Shown here in pieces: positions 30,610-40,395 of a stretch of 64,000 nt of DNA (positions within the stretch are counted from its first letter, which is position 1; the number at the start of each line of letters is the position of its first letter). This DNA comes from Paroedura picta (lineage: Eukaryota; Chordata; Lepidosauria; Squamata; Gekkonidae): positions 167,737,824 through 167,801,823 of the forward strand of contig NC_135370.1 of the NCBI RefSeq assembly GCF_049243985.1, written 5' to 3'. The position numbers and the translations under genes are program-made. The notes beneath the pieces were generated by a model. It was not told the origin of the DNA. It made no database searches and saw only the letters and a program-made list of their open reading frames with translations.

Positions 30610-30957
30610 CTATAGGTATGAGGGTATGAGGCTGCAGGCTTTGTTGGAACTTCCTCAGTTCCACTGGGCCTGCAAAACTGAGCTTTTCTTCCAGGTTTTT
30701 GGTTGAGGCCAGGGCAAGGAAGATCTGGGCCCCTCATAGATGTGTGAGATCGTGGCTCCCCCTGAGACACATGTATCAGAAGGCCTGTTGAGCCACGGGG
30801 TGGGAGGGGCAGTTGTAATCGAGGTTTTAATTCTTATGACTTGGGGGGTTTTAATGGTTGTTTTATGGAGATTTTATTGTGGGGAGATTGTTCTTTGTGA
30901 ACCGCCACGAGCCACTTGGGAGTGGCAGGCTAGAAGTTGAAATGTAAATGAATAAAG
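30610..30957 (+). mobile_element. L2-like LINE, 3' end
   Basis: GGGCCTGCAAAACTGAGCTT (ACKTELF-like) is followed by a 3' UTR with GTGAACCGCCACGAGCC and AAATGTAAATGAATAAA. Confidence 0.68.
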
Positions 30958-31654
30958 TTCAGACCCCGTTCACCTATACTTGAAGTTGGGATTTGTACAT
31001 CACTTCACCCTTACTGACACTGACCTTTGGCCTATTGTTGCCCACTCACCCAGTTTGTGGAGCTCCTAATCCACGGCTTACTCCCCTCTGTTACGATAAC
31101 TGTCCATTTTCTCCTGCCCTTTGCTTCCTGTCGCGTACCCAGTTTCTAATCCATAAAAGATCCCGTCCTCTCATCCCATGACTGCCAAGTTTCTCAGGAG
31201 TTTTTGGTCAGAGATCTTGTCAGAAACCTGAGGGAAGCCCAACTATATAATTAATGTCTGACACCCTTGTGGTAAAACTGGGAGGGTTACAAGCTTAAAC
31301 ACAAAAACAGGATCTTGCCCCTTTTGGGGAGATGAGATGTTCCCGTTCTCTTTTTAAGGAGAAAACAAAAGGCAATTGGATAAAAAGCTGTAATCTTTTA
31401 TCTGCTTGGGAGTAGCTTGTCACCAAGTGCCTTATCTTCTGGCTCTTTTTGTGGTGTATCTAAACTGCTGACTGAAGTCACAGCTCAGCGGTGGGTTTGG
31501 TAGTCTGAATAGCTGTTGTTTACCGTTTTTAAAATGATAGTAATAAAGTCTCACCCTTCCCTAGTTGGCTCAGGGTGGGTAACATCATTTTTAAAAAGTC
31601 GATACAAAAATAAATTACATGTATAAAAAACATATCGACATATAGCCGTGCATC
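30958..31654. other. Intronic sequence
   Basis: Mostly unrecognised. A reversed LINE 3'-UTR scrap (TTGGCTCAGGGTGGGTAACA) is at about 31563-31582. Confidence 0.4.
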
Positions 31655-31818
<164 letters not shown>

Positions 31819-32225
31819 CTCGTGGCGGGTTACAGTGTCTTAAAACCCCATTAAAAACTCCCATTAAAAGACTTTAAAATGTCACAGCATGGCGGCACAA
31901 TAATAATATCCCCTTCCTACCCCCCTTCCTAAAAAAGGGGGGGTGGAGGAGAAGGAGGTCAACGATGTTCAAGAAGAAGCCCGGGGGAGAGCAGTCGATG
32001 TACCCCAGCAGCCCCAGCCTCAACCATACACCTGGCGGAAGAGCTCCGTCTTGCAGGCCCTGCGGAACGTTGAAAGGTCCCGCAGGGCCCACAGCTCTCC
32101 CGGGAGCTCATTCCACCAGGTGGGGGCCAGGACCGAAAAGGCCCTGGCCCTGGTCGAGGCCAGGCGTGCTTCCCTAGGGCCGGGAATGATCAGAAGATTC
32201 TCACTCACAGAGCGCAGAGCCCTGC
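31819..32225 (-). mobile_element. L2-like LINE, 3' end, minus strand
   Basis: The minus strand encodes ARLASTRARAFSVLAPTWWN, ELPGELWALRDLSTFRRA and CKTELFRQVYG, the clearest copy of this C-terminus in the window. The 3' UTR lies to the left and runs into the microsatellite. Confidence 0.82.
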
Positions 32226-32495
32226 GGGGGGCATAGGTGTAGTGGTTAAGGGCAGCGGTGTCTAATTTTGCAAGTCGGGCTTGATTCCCTGCTCCTCTGC
32301 ATGCAGCAACCTGGGTGACCTTGGGCTTGTCACAGCTCTAATAAGAGCTGTTCTCACAGAGCAGTCCTGTCAGTGCTCTCTCAGCCCCACCTACTTCACA
32401 GGGTATCTATCGTAGGGAGAGAAAGGGAAGGCGATTGTAAGCTGCTTTGAGACTCCTTCGGGCAGTGAAAAGCGGGATATAAAAATCTTCTTTAT
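32226..32495 (+). mobile_element. SINE-1, full length
   Basis: Head AGGTGTAGTGGTTAAGGGC, box B GGGCTTGATTCCC, body CAACCTGGGTGACCTTGGGC, tail GCTTTGAGACTCCTTCGGGC. Confidence 0.87.
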
Positions 32496-32881
32496 GGTTG
32501 TGACACAGGGCCGTTTGAAGCTTATGGACCTCCTTCCATTTTCCTCCTCCTTGGCTTTACATTATTTACCCGTCTTCAGTCTGGGGTAGACAGAAGAGGG
32601 AACGAAGAGGGTGGGAGCGGCAGGAATGAGGTTTTTAAATTGCACTTTACTGTTGTATTTTACTGATTTTTTTATTATTGTAATATTTCTTTGTGTATAT
32701 GATTTTAGTGTTGTGAACCTCCTGTGCCAATATTAGGGGCAGTATACAAATATAATAATAATAATAATAATAGAAATGTATACATCACTTTGAGTGTAGG
32801 GTTTGGGTTAGTAAAGTAACTCTTTAACTTTTGTCATCTATTGATGCAGAAAGTGAGGAGGGACTAGTTCTTCCAATAGCA

Positions 32882-33226
32882 CAGGCTTTCTCAGCCAGGT
32901 TTTCGTGAAACCCTGGAGTTTCTTGACAGCCCTGAAAGGGTTTCCTGATTGGATGGGAATTAATTAATTTTTAATATATTTTTTAAACCTGTTAAACATT
33001 TATCAAGTAAAGTGACCACATATGGTCCTGTCAGTCCACCCACCCCTCCCCAAATGGCCAATGATGGTCCTGGAGGGTGTAAGAAGGGGAGGGGCCCCAG
33101 GTAGGCATGTGCACAGCTGTGCCACCCAACCATATTCTGCACGATTGCACCATTTCTGGGGTTTCTCGAAGCCTGAAAAATGTCCCAGGGGTTTCTCAAA
33201 GTTAAAAAAGAAGTTGAGAAAGGCTG
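32882..33226 (-). mobile_element. hAT-C MITE, complete
   Basis: Plus-strand ends are CAGGCTTTCTCAGCC and AAGTTGAGAAAGGCTG. The perfect 8-bp duplication CAATAGCA is at 32874-32881 and 33227-33234. The internal text is the reverse of the 5.7 kb copy. Confidence 0.92.
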
Positions 33227-33431
33227 CAATAGCACATTATATAAACCACCCATGGGGGGGGGGGGTTGATGATTAGTCCATAGCTTTTATTAGCTCTATT
33301 TGTCTGTAATCTATAAGCAAAACAAGAAGTCTGAGCACAGTATGACTCCATTGCAGGCAATCATACCAGTGGGCTGCCACTTACTTTATTTTTCAAATTT
33401 ATATTGCTGCCCTTCTCTGAGAGCTCTAGAA

Positions 33432-33554
33432 CAGGGGTAGTTGACCTGTGGTCCTCCAGATGTCCATGGACTACAATTCCCATGAGCCCCTGCCAGCAAA
33501 TGCTGGGAATTGTAGTCCATGAACATTTAGAGGACCACATGTTGACTACCCCTG
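33432..33554. mobile_element. hAT-A palindromic MITE, complete
   Basis: CAGGGGTAGTTGACC and TTGACTACCCCTG ends, with perfect 8-bp duplication CTCTAGAA at 33424-33431 and 33555-33562. Confidence 0.93.
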
Positions 33555-33827
33555 CTCTAGAACAATTCCTTTATTGTGTACTTTATTTTTTTTTTTTATA
33601 GTCCATCTTTCTTGTTGAGACTCCAGGCAGATTACGAAACAGAAGAATAATGTAGTCATTGTAAGGCATCCAAGAAACAATACAATAGGACCAGTTTACC
33701 AGATTAGATGAGAATTCAAGCAAGGTGTTGCAGCATTAGGAAGGCTGAGAACCACTGCCGTAAGCAATGCAGAAACCGGATTGTGGAAGTAGAATATACC
33801 GTATTCGCGACAAGTTTCAAACAAGAA

Positions 33828-34080
33828 GTGACCTGACCTGGTGGTCTGGGCAAGACCAGCCTTGGAAGCGAAGCAGGGTCAGTCTTAATTAGTACTTGGA
33901 CAGAGACCACCCAGGTGACTCCAGGGTCACTACACAGCAGCAGGCAATGGCAAACCACTCTTGTTCGTCTCTTGCCTCAAACCCCCTTTACGGCACTTTG
34001 CACCACCATTACACGAAGTGCAATCAAATTTCCGGCAGGGTATGAGGTTTCAGGAGTCGCTGCTCACTGCTTCAGTCCGT
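33828..34080 (+). mobile_element. 5S rRNA-derived SINE
   Basis: The head holds GGAAGCGAAGCAGGGTCAGT and then TTAGTACTTGGACAGAGACC, which are the internal promoter region of 5S rRNA (GGAAGCTAAGCAGGGTCGGG and TTAGTACTTGGATGGGAGAC) with a few changes. A body with GGCAATGGCAAACCACTCTT and TGTTCGTCTCTTGCC follows. It is too altered to be a functional 5S gene. Confidence 0.85.
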
Positions 34081-34139
34081 ATGTGAAGAAGCAAGCAGTG
34101 ACCCACGGAAGCACCTACCTTGCCACAATTTTTTTTTTG

Positions 34140-34385
34140 CCTGCCTGGTGTCATGGTTGAAGAGTAGCGCCGTCATCTGGAGAACTGGGTTTGATTACCC
34201 ATTCTTCCTCCACGTGCAGCCAGCTGGGTGACGGTGGGCTAGTCACAGTTCTCTTAGGGCTGTTCTGTCAGAGCGCTTTCAGCCTCACCTGCGCGAGGGG
34301 ACTGTTGTGGGGAAAGGAAGGAGAAGATGTTCATAAGCCACTTTGGAACTCCTTCGGGTAGTGAAAAATGGGGCATGGCATTTAT
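34140..34385 (+). mobile_element. SINE-1, full length
   Basis: Head CCTGGTGTCATGGTTGAAGA, box B GGGTTTGATTACCC, body CAGCCAGCTGGGTGACGGTG, tail CACTTTGGAACTCCTTCGGG. Confidence 0.82.
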
Positions 34386-34750
34386 TAACCTACCTACCTA
34401 TGGACCCACTGCCCTCCTTTGCGGCTGATCTGAGGGGGGTGGGTAAGAGAACGTGAACAGGTTCTCTTTGTGAATGTGAACAGCCATATAAATGCAATAA
34501 TAGACAGCAGAAGTGGTGATAGAAGCAGTAACAGTCATAACAATAACAACAATGGTAATATAAATGTTAACATATCAGCCAATTGCCCCTTGGTATCTTT
34601 AATGGGCACATCTCTATGGGAGGAGGGGTTGCGGGGGTCCAGCCGATACTGCTGGTTCGATTGACCTCAACCAAATGCCTGGCAGAAGAGTTTGAGCGCC
34701 TGAAAGAAAACTACCAACATAGGACTAACGCGCTCCTCCCCCCAAAATAA
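34386..34750. other. Intronic sequence
   Basis: A loose AAT/AAC-rich patch is at about 34530-34570. Nothing else was recognised. Confidence 0.4.
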
Positions 34751-34754
34751 AGGG

Positions 34755-34905
34755 AGATGGGAGTGGGTAGCCGTGTTGGTCTGAAGCAGCACCATAAAAT
34801 CAGAGTCTGATAGCACCTTTAAGACCAGCAAAGATTTATTCAAGGCTTGCACTCGTGCCTCGAATAGATCTTTGTTGGTCTTAAAGGTGCTATAGGTCTC
34901 AATTT
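34755..34905. repeat. Rep-E repeat folded back on itself
   Basis: GTGGGTAGCCGTGTTGGTCT opens the repeat. Its segment TAGCACCTTTAAGACCAGCA (from 34811) is repeated inverted as far as 34892. The arms, 34811-34835 and 34868-34892, are 25 bp with one mismatch. Confidence 0.75.
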
Positions 34906-35100
34906 TTGTAGTATTATTGTTATCCCCCCTCTCTTGGTCTCTAGATCGCTTATAACACCCTCCCCCCACCCCAATACCCTTTGACGTCCAAAGGCAAGCA
35001 ACCCCAATGACTTCTGTACTGTAGCAGCCACAATACACAGCCTCACTGGGCAGAGAAGTCTAAAGGAAGAGGAGTTTTTGTGTCCTCCGAGGAATTAAAG

Positions 35101-35352
35101 CAGTGGTCCCCAACCTGCGGGCCGGGCCGCGAAGGCCATGGCGCCGGGCCGCGGCTCCCTGTCCCAGCCCCCCCACCCGTAGTAAAAAACTTCCCAGGCC
35201 GCAAGCTTACGGCCCGGGAAGCTTCTTACTGCGGGAGGGCGGGGAGAGGGAATCAGGGCCGGGCCGCGGATTGCGCATGGCGCATTCACGCATGCGCGGG
35301 CGTGGCCCGATGCCCTGCCGGTCCCCAGCCTCAGAAAGGTTGGGGACCACTG
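35101..35352. mobile_element. hAT-B-type GC-rich element, complete
   Basis: The ends CAGTGGTCCCCAACCTGCGG and GGTTGGGGACCACTG are near-perfect inverted repeats. The flanks AATTAAAG (35093-35100) and AACTAAAG (35353-35360) fit an 8-bp duplication with one change. The interior is CpG-rich and unlike the 13.0 kb copy, so it is a separate subfamily. Confidence 0.9.
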
Positions 35353-35451
35353 AACTAAAGCATTGTTGCTGGCCTGTTCCTTTCTGCTCATTGTGCAAAC
35401 TGATTTATCTGTCTGTGTTTAGTGGACTTACAGAACAGGTAATGATTAGGA

Positions 35452-35543
35452 CAGGGGTGGCCAGGCTGTGGTTCTCCAGATGTCCATGGACTTCGATTAC
35501 CACGAGCCCTTGCTTGTAGAGAGCCACCATTTGGCCACCCCTG
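35452..35543. mobile_element. hAT-A MITE, shortened
   Basis: CAGGGGTGGCC and GGCCACCCCTG ends. The flanks GATTAGGA and CATTAGAA agree at six of eight bases. Confidence 0.83.
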
Positions 35544-35639
35544 CATTAGAAATGAAGAGAAACTGGGGCAGTTTGTCAAGGTGTACTACTCTTGGGAGCT
35601 TGGCTTTTTGGTTTGGCTGGTGGTTTGTGCCCTCTAGGA

Positions 35640-36051
35640 CAGTGGTCCCCAACCTTTTTATCACTGGGGACCACTCAACGCCTTTTACTGAGGCCCGGTG
35701 GGGGGGAGGTAGTTTACTCCTCTACTCTCAACCACTGCCCTAACACTCTCTGATCGCTATGGTAATGTTTAAACATCCCTTCAAAATAAGATACAGACAC
35801 GCCACAACAATGGACATAAGGAACCTTTTATTTTCATGGAAATTTAAACTCATGACAATGACAAATCAGTGGGAACCCTGAGCTTGTTTCTCTGCAATGA
35901 AATGGGAGACAATGACACCCTAAGTGTGTTGTAAAGGGCTGGGGGGGGTGAAGTAAAGGGCCAGGGGGGGGGAGAAGGCGTCCTTCGGGGCCCACCTCCA
36001 ATTAGTCGAAGGACCACATGTGGTCCGCGGCCCACAGGTTGGGGATCGCTA
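35640..36051 (+). mobile_element. hAT-B non-autonomous element, complete
   Basis: CAGTGGTCCCCAACC and GGTTGGGGATCGCTA ends, with perfect 8-bp duplication CTCTAGGA at 35632-35639 and 36052-36059. Same family as the 13.0 kb copy, with extra GGGG-rich spacer. Confidence 0.93.
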
Positions 36052-36334
36052 CTCTAGGAGGTCAACAAAATGGGCATGGAGGAGCCTTGTTCAGAGTGGG
36101 CTATGGGGCAGGTCATGAAACTGGCGGTTTTGCTTCTCTGCTTGTTTGGTTTGTGTGACTTGGCCAAGCCCAAGGCTCCAAAATCCCTGCGATTAAGACC
36201 TTATTATTAGCTCTGAGAACTTGGCTGTGATTGAGGGAACTGTGCAAGGAAGCTTATTGGGGAGGGCCTGTTTTTCAACACCATCCTGCTTTGTGTATTG
36301 TTGCAGGGCAGAGGAAGGACTTCTCCCTTCCGGC

Positions 36335-36540
36335 TAGGGTTGCCAGCTTTGGGTTGGGCAATACCTGGAGACTTTGGGGGGGGTCGAGCTGGGAGTGGGT
36401 GGGATTCGAGGGAGAGGGACCTTAGTGGAGTATAATGCTATGGAGTCCACCCTCCAAAGCAGCCATTTTCTGCAGGGGAATAATCTCTTGTCGCCTGGAG
36501 ATGAGCTATAATTTCAGAGGATCCCCAGGTGGGGAATCAC
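36335..36540 (+). repeat. Rep-D dispersed repeat
   Basis: TAGGGTTGCCAGCTTTGGGT, ATACCTGGAGACTTTGG, TATAATGCTATGGAGTCCAC and CAGCCATTTTCTGCAGGGG are in Rep-D order. The right end is cut near GATCCCCAGGTGGGGA. Confidence 0.65.
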
Positions 36541-36640
36541 TGCTTTTGCCACTTAAATGTTCTGATGTAGTCATAACTGCTGAGGAGGTTGGAGGAGCAA
36601 GCAGCAAGGAAAACTATTTGTCTTTTTGTGTGGATTATAT

Positions 36641-37210
36641 AAAAACTAGCAAGAAAGCCCATTGCAACCAAGAATGCAATGGGCGCTAGGGCCCAGGGGA
36701 CACTGGAGGTGCAGATCTCTCTATGTGTCTCAGTGTGCCTCGCAGCAGGAGGCATAGCAGGTAATCAGGGCTTGTTCTTAGGAGGGAAGCAGGGCTGGTG
36801 TGCATTTTGGGGCAGCTCTCTCTCTGTGCCTGTCTCTCTCTCCCGCCATCGCAGCAGGGGTGGCTCTCTCTGTGTCTCTCTCTCCGTGGCAGCAGGAGCC
36901 ATAGCAGGTAATTAGGGCTTGTTCTTAGGAGGGAAGCAGGGATGGTAGGCAGCTTGGGGCAGCTCTCTGTGTATCTCTCTCTATCTCCCTCACAGCAGGA
37001 GCAATAAGAGGGAATGAGGGCTTGTGTTCAATCTGGCAGGGCTCTGTGTGTGTCTCTCTGTCTCTGTCTCATCTGAGAGGAATGTGGCCAGCGTCCAGGG
37101 AGGGAGGGCGGGAGCTGCAGGGGCAGCACCCCTACACCTGGTTGCACCCTGATTGGCCCTATTCCAACTCGGACAGGCAGACACGTTCCACCTCCCAGGC
37201 TGTTTCACAA
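36641..37210 (+). mobile_element. Hairpin-bearing element (Helitron-like candidate)
   Basis: It opens AAAAACTAGCAAGAAAGCCC. A 10-bp perfect stem (36657-36666 with 36675-36684) and an 8-base loop follow, then GGGCGCTAG at 36681-36689. After the tandem-repeat zone come CCCTGATTGGCCCTATTCC and CGGACAGGCAGACACG near the right end. The 17.5 kb element shares these flanks and a GATTGGCC box. The right boundary is a guess. Confidence 0.5.
36743..37025 (+). repeat. Imperfect tandem repeat, three units
   Basis: Units start with CAGCAGGAG at 36743, 36890 and 36993 and continue AGGGCTTGTTC and a CTCTCTCTGTGTCTCT zone. Unit spacing is 147 and 103 bp. Confidence 0.75.
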
Positions 37211-37820
37211 ATATATAGAAGAACCGTGGATAACGATGTTCTGAAATGGATATATGGTGCAGTCATTTCACACAATTCTGGCCCAATGGCATATCTTAAC
37301 AACCCAGTCTGAGAAACGCCACGCCCCAGTCTCTTATGCTACTTTGAAAATAACAATCCTGGTATCTGGTTCTGGTTTTTTTTTTAAGTATTTATTGACT
37401 GTTTTAGACATGCTACTGAGATCTTCAGAAGCTTTTCTCTCTCCCCTCCCGTTGGGTAGATGGTTCTTTCCAGAGAGGGGACCCCTGGAGTGGTGGAGGC
37501 ATGTTTTTGTGATCCCCCTCCCACCCTCAGCTATTTTCCTGGGTATCCTTTTAGCAACAGAGAAAGACTTTTCTGTGTATCTAGACTTTTGGTTGAGTTT
37601 ACTGCTGTGGTTGGTTTTGGAGGGGTGTTTCATTTTATTGTTTTTGATATTTAATTGCAGTAGTTGCTGGCTGCTGTCTTTGATGTCCTTATTATTGATT
37701 AATTTTAATAATTAGTCTGCAAGCTGCCTCACACTTTAGTGGAGGGTATAATTAAAAAAAGATAATCCCAAAATGTTAAAGCAGAAAAGAGAATGATTTT
37801 CCGAGCCCTGTGGTTTTAGA
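37211..37820. other. Intronic sequence, nothing recognised
   Basis: The 153-codon open frame at 37254-37715 is hydrophobic because the DNA is T-rich. I recognise no domain in it. Confidence 0.45.
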
Positions 37821-37821
37821 A

Positions 37822-38075
37822 AAAGAAGAGTTGGTTTTTATCCCCTGCTTTTCTCTACCAGAAGGAGTCTCATAGTGGTTTACAATTACCTTCCTTTCCT
37901 CTCCCCACAATAGACACCCTGTGAGGTGGGTGAGGCTCAGAAAGCCCTGATATTACTGAAGAAGACGATTTGGTTCTTATATGCCACTTTTCTCTACCCG
38001 AAGGAGTCTCAAAGCAGCTTACAATTGCCTTCCCTTCTCCTCTCCACAACAGGCGCCGTGTGACATAGAGAGAGA
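37822..38075 (-). mobile_element. SINE-1 tail dimer
   Basis: Two head-to-tail copies of the SINE-1 tail: AGTTGGTTTTTATCCCCTGC at about 37829 and ATTTGGTTCTTATATGCCAC at about 37969. The join CTGATATTACTGAAGAAG is the same join seen at 51.9 and 63.6 kb. No tRNA head is attached. Confidence 0.82.
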
Positions 38076-38299
38076 GCTTTAGTTGTAAGGCTGGTGTAGG
38101 GTTGCTTGCAGGGGAGAATTGGGGTTGGGAAATTGACTTCTGGTGTTCCCCCAGTTGCAGTTTACTTCTCTATCCTGTTCCTAGGCCATAAAAACTTGGC
38201 TGTAGGCAAAGCTAAGGGTTTTAAGGTATGCGTGGTGGTGGTGGTGGTGATGGGGATGTGGCACCATAGAACTGCCAGCCAGAACTCTTTAAACCTGCT

Positions 38300-38364
38300 C
38301 TGGCAGGGGCTCATGGGAATTGTAGTCCATGGACATCTGGAGGGCTGCAGTTTGACTACCCCTG
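38300..38364. mobile_element. hAT-A MITE, right arm only
   Basis: TGGCAGGGGCTCATGGGAAT to GACTACCCCTG. The left arm is gone. Confidence 0.78.
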
Positions 38365-38829
38365 TTCTAGAACTTGCTGCTTTGATGGCTGTTGGGATGT
38401 CAGCAGTTGCTTGTCATCACAAGGTAATTAAACTTATTTCCAGCTGGCAGAGACTAAACCATGGAGGAGTCCATGGCTAAAGTTCACTCTTACAGCCTAC
38501 ATTTGAAAGATGCAGTACTGGTCTAGATACTGTGGTACCATAAAGTTTTACTGTATTGACTGGAATTGCACACCTGTAAAAACTTGATTTGAAATGTTGC
38601 TCCTGTGTGTCCTAAATTCACTTTTCACCACTGCTCCAGAATCCGCTGAAATCCACTACCTAGTATATGTCATTTGCTTACAGTTAGAAGAGCTTCATCA
38701 AGGTGTATCAATACTATGCCTTCTAACGTCTAGATATCTTCTCTAATAGGACTATCAGTAGCTATTAGCCACAAAAACGTCCACATTCAGAGGTAGTGAA
38801 CCTCTGAATAGCAGTGCCAGGTGCCTCCA

Positions 38830-39035
38830 GTTTGGTGTAGTGGTTAGGAGTGCGGACTTCTAATCCGGCATGCTGGGTTCGATTCTGCGCTCCCCCACAT
38901 GCAGCCAGCTGGGTGACCTTGGGCTCGCCATGGCACTGATAAAGCTGTTCTGACCGAAAGGGAAGGTGACTGTAAGCCGCTTTGGGCCTCCTTTGGGTTG
39001 AGAAAAGTGGCATATAAGAAACCAAGGTTCATTCC
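38830..39035 (+). mobile_element. SINE-1, internal deletion
   Basis: Head TTTGGTGTAGTGGTTAGGAG and box B GGGTTCGATTCTGC are the best-preserved SINE-1 promoter in the window. The text jumps from CTGTTCTGACCG to AAAGGGAAGGTGACTG, losing the mid-tail. Confidence 0.85.
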
Positions 39036-39070
39036 GCACTACCGCCTATGTAACCTCTTCTTCTTCTCCT

Positions 39071-39111
39071 TTTTCTCCTCCTCCTCCTCCTCCTCCTCCT
39101 CCTCCTCCTCC
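39071..39111. repeat. (TCC)n microsatellite
   Basis: About 13 TCC units preceded by an irregular TTCTTC tract. Confidence 0.9.
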
Positions 39112-39566
39112 GTGTTGTTTTTGGCCCTCCACAGGAACTGGTCAGCTACTGGATGACACAGAAAGCTGGACTAGATGGACTGCTGATGTGATCTAGCTGG
39201 GGTCTTATATACTTTAGGATTAAGCAGCTTTCCAAGGAGTACTTTACAAATTTTCTAATAATAATTCTAATAAGCAACTTTGACAAGTTCTAGTAGAAGT
39301 TAAGAAGCTTTTTTTAAAAAAACAATATGGCTAGATACAGCACAAATTTCTATAATACTGTATAGTTACTTGATATAAGATTCACATTTCCCTTAGCTTT
39401 CCATTACTTCACCTTTGCTCAGCAATTGTTAAGGCTAACTGGGGTTCCATTTTAATGGCAGCAACCCTGATTATCCCTTGCACTTACCTAATGTTAGTAT
39501 CAGTATAATGCTTAATTCTGTATTATCAGTGTAAGGGAAGGAGAGCGCTTGTCTTGCTCTAAAATA
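39112..39566. other. Intronic sequence, nothing recognised
   Basis: AT-rich; no exon or named repeat seen. Confidence 0.4.
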
Positions 39567-39890
39567 GCTATTCTCGACATTTTTTACCATTGAGGAACTC
39601 CTGAAACATCCTTCAGAGTTTGAGAACCCCCAGAAGTGGCACGATCGTGCAGAATATGGTTGGGAAGCATAGCTGTGTACAGACGTACTGGGGCGGTCTC
39701 CTTCCCACCCACCCCCAGGCCCACTGTTGGCCATTTTGGGAGGGTTTTCTTTGATAGGACCACATATGGTCATATCACTCAATAACTGTTTAACAATTTT
39801 TTAAAAATTATTTCCCACCCATTCAAGAAACCCTTTTGGGGACATCAAGAAACCCCAGGGTTTTATGAAACTCTGATTGAGAAAGCCTGG
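39567..39890 (+). mobile_element. hAT-C MITE, degraded ends
   Basis: TTGAGAACCCCCAGAAGTGG and ACATCAAGAAACCCCAGGG match the family; the right end is GATTGAGAAAGCCTGG. No target duplication is clear. Confidence 0.8.
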
Positions 39891-39894
39891 TCTA

Positions 39895-40030
39895 CTTTGG
39901 CTGGTTCTTCAGGGCCTCCGGTAGAGGTCTTTCATATCACCTCCTACCTGGACCTTTTAAATAGAGATGCCAGGATTGAACTGGGACCTCGCGCATGCAA
40001 AGCAGAGGCTTTTCCACTGAGTCACAGCCT
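39895..40030 (-). mobile_element. SINE-3, head portion
   Basis: The minus strand gives GCTGTGACTCAGTGGAAAAG and CCCAGTTCAATCCTGGCATC, tRNA boxes A and B of SINE-3. Confidence 0.75.
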
Positions 40031-40234
40031 AACATCCCAGTGTGGATCACATCCGCACTTTCTTAGTGTCAACAGGAAGTACAGTTCTGCTGGACTTTGA
40101 AAATAGACACAGAGAATCATTGCTGACCACCCTGCACCCCCGGAAGGGTACTGTAAGCAAGTTTTAAAATATAATAAACCACCTCAAGATTTGAAATTTT
40201 TGTAAAGCCATCAGGGCATCACTTAATTTTTTTA

Positions 40235-40395
40235 TTAATCTAGATTCCAGTAGCACCTTAGAGAACAAGAAGATATTTGGGGCATAAACCTCAAGAGTCA
40301 AAGTCCCTTTGGCTGATAGAAATGCCATTGGACTTGAATCGGGTTCTTCTGTTCCAGTCTAATACGGCTGCCCTCTTGAAACATAATTTAAAGGT
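40235..40395. repeat. Rep-E dispersed repeat
   Basis: ATTCCAGTAGCACCTTAGAG, GGCATAAACCTCAAGAGTCA, AAAGTCCCTTTGGCTGATAG and TCTAATACGGCTGCCC lie in order. This is the most complete copy here. Confidence 0.65.

Noticed and set aside
33832-33930. Possible 5S rRNA gene
   Set aside because: Several conserved 5S bases differ, the 5' part is missing or altered, and it continues into a SINE body; it is a 5S-derived SINE.
37254-37715. 153-codon hydrophobic frame as a membrane protein
   Set aside because: The hydrophobicity comes from T-rich DNA; no start context, splice signals or family resemblance were found.
38835-38910. Possible tRNA gene (good box A and box B)
   Set aside because: No cloverleaf with a paired acceptor stem can be formed; it is the head of SINE-1, repeated many times in the window.
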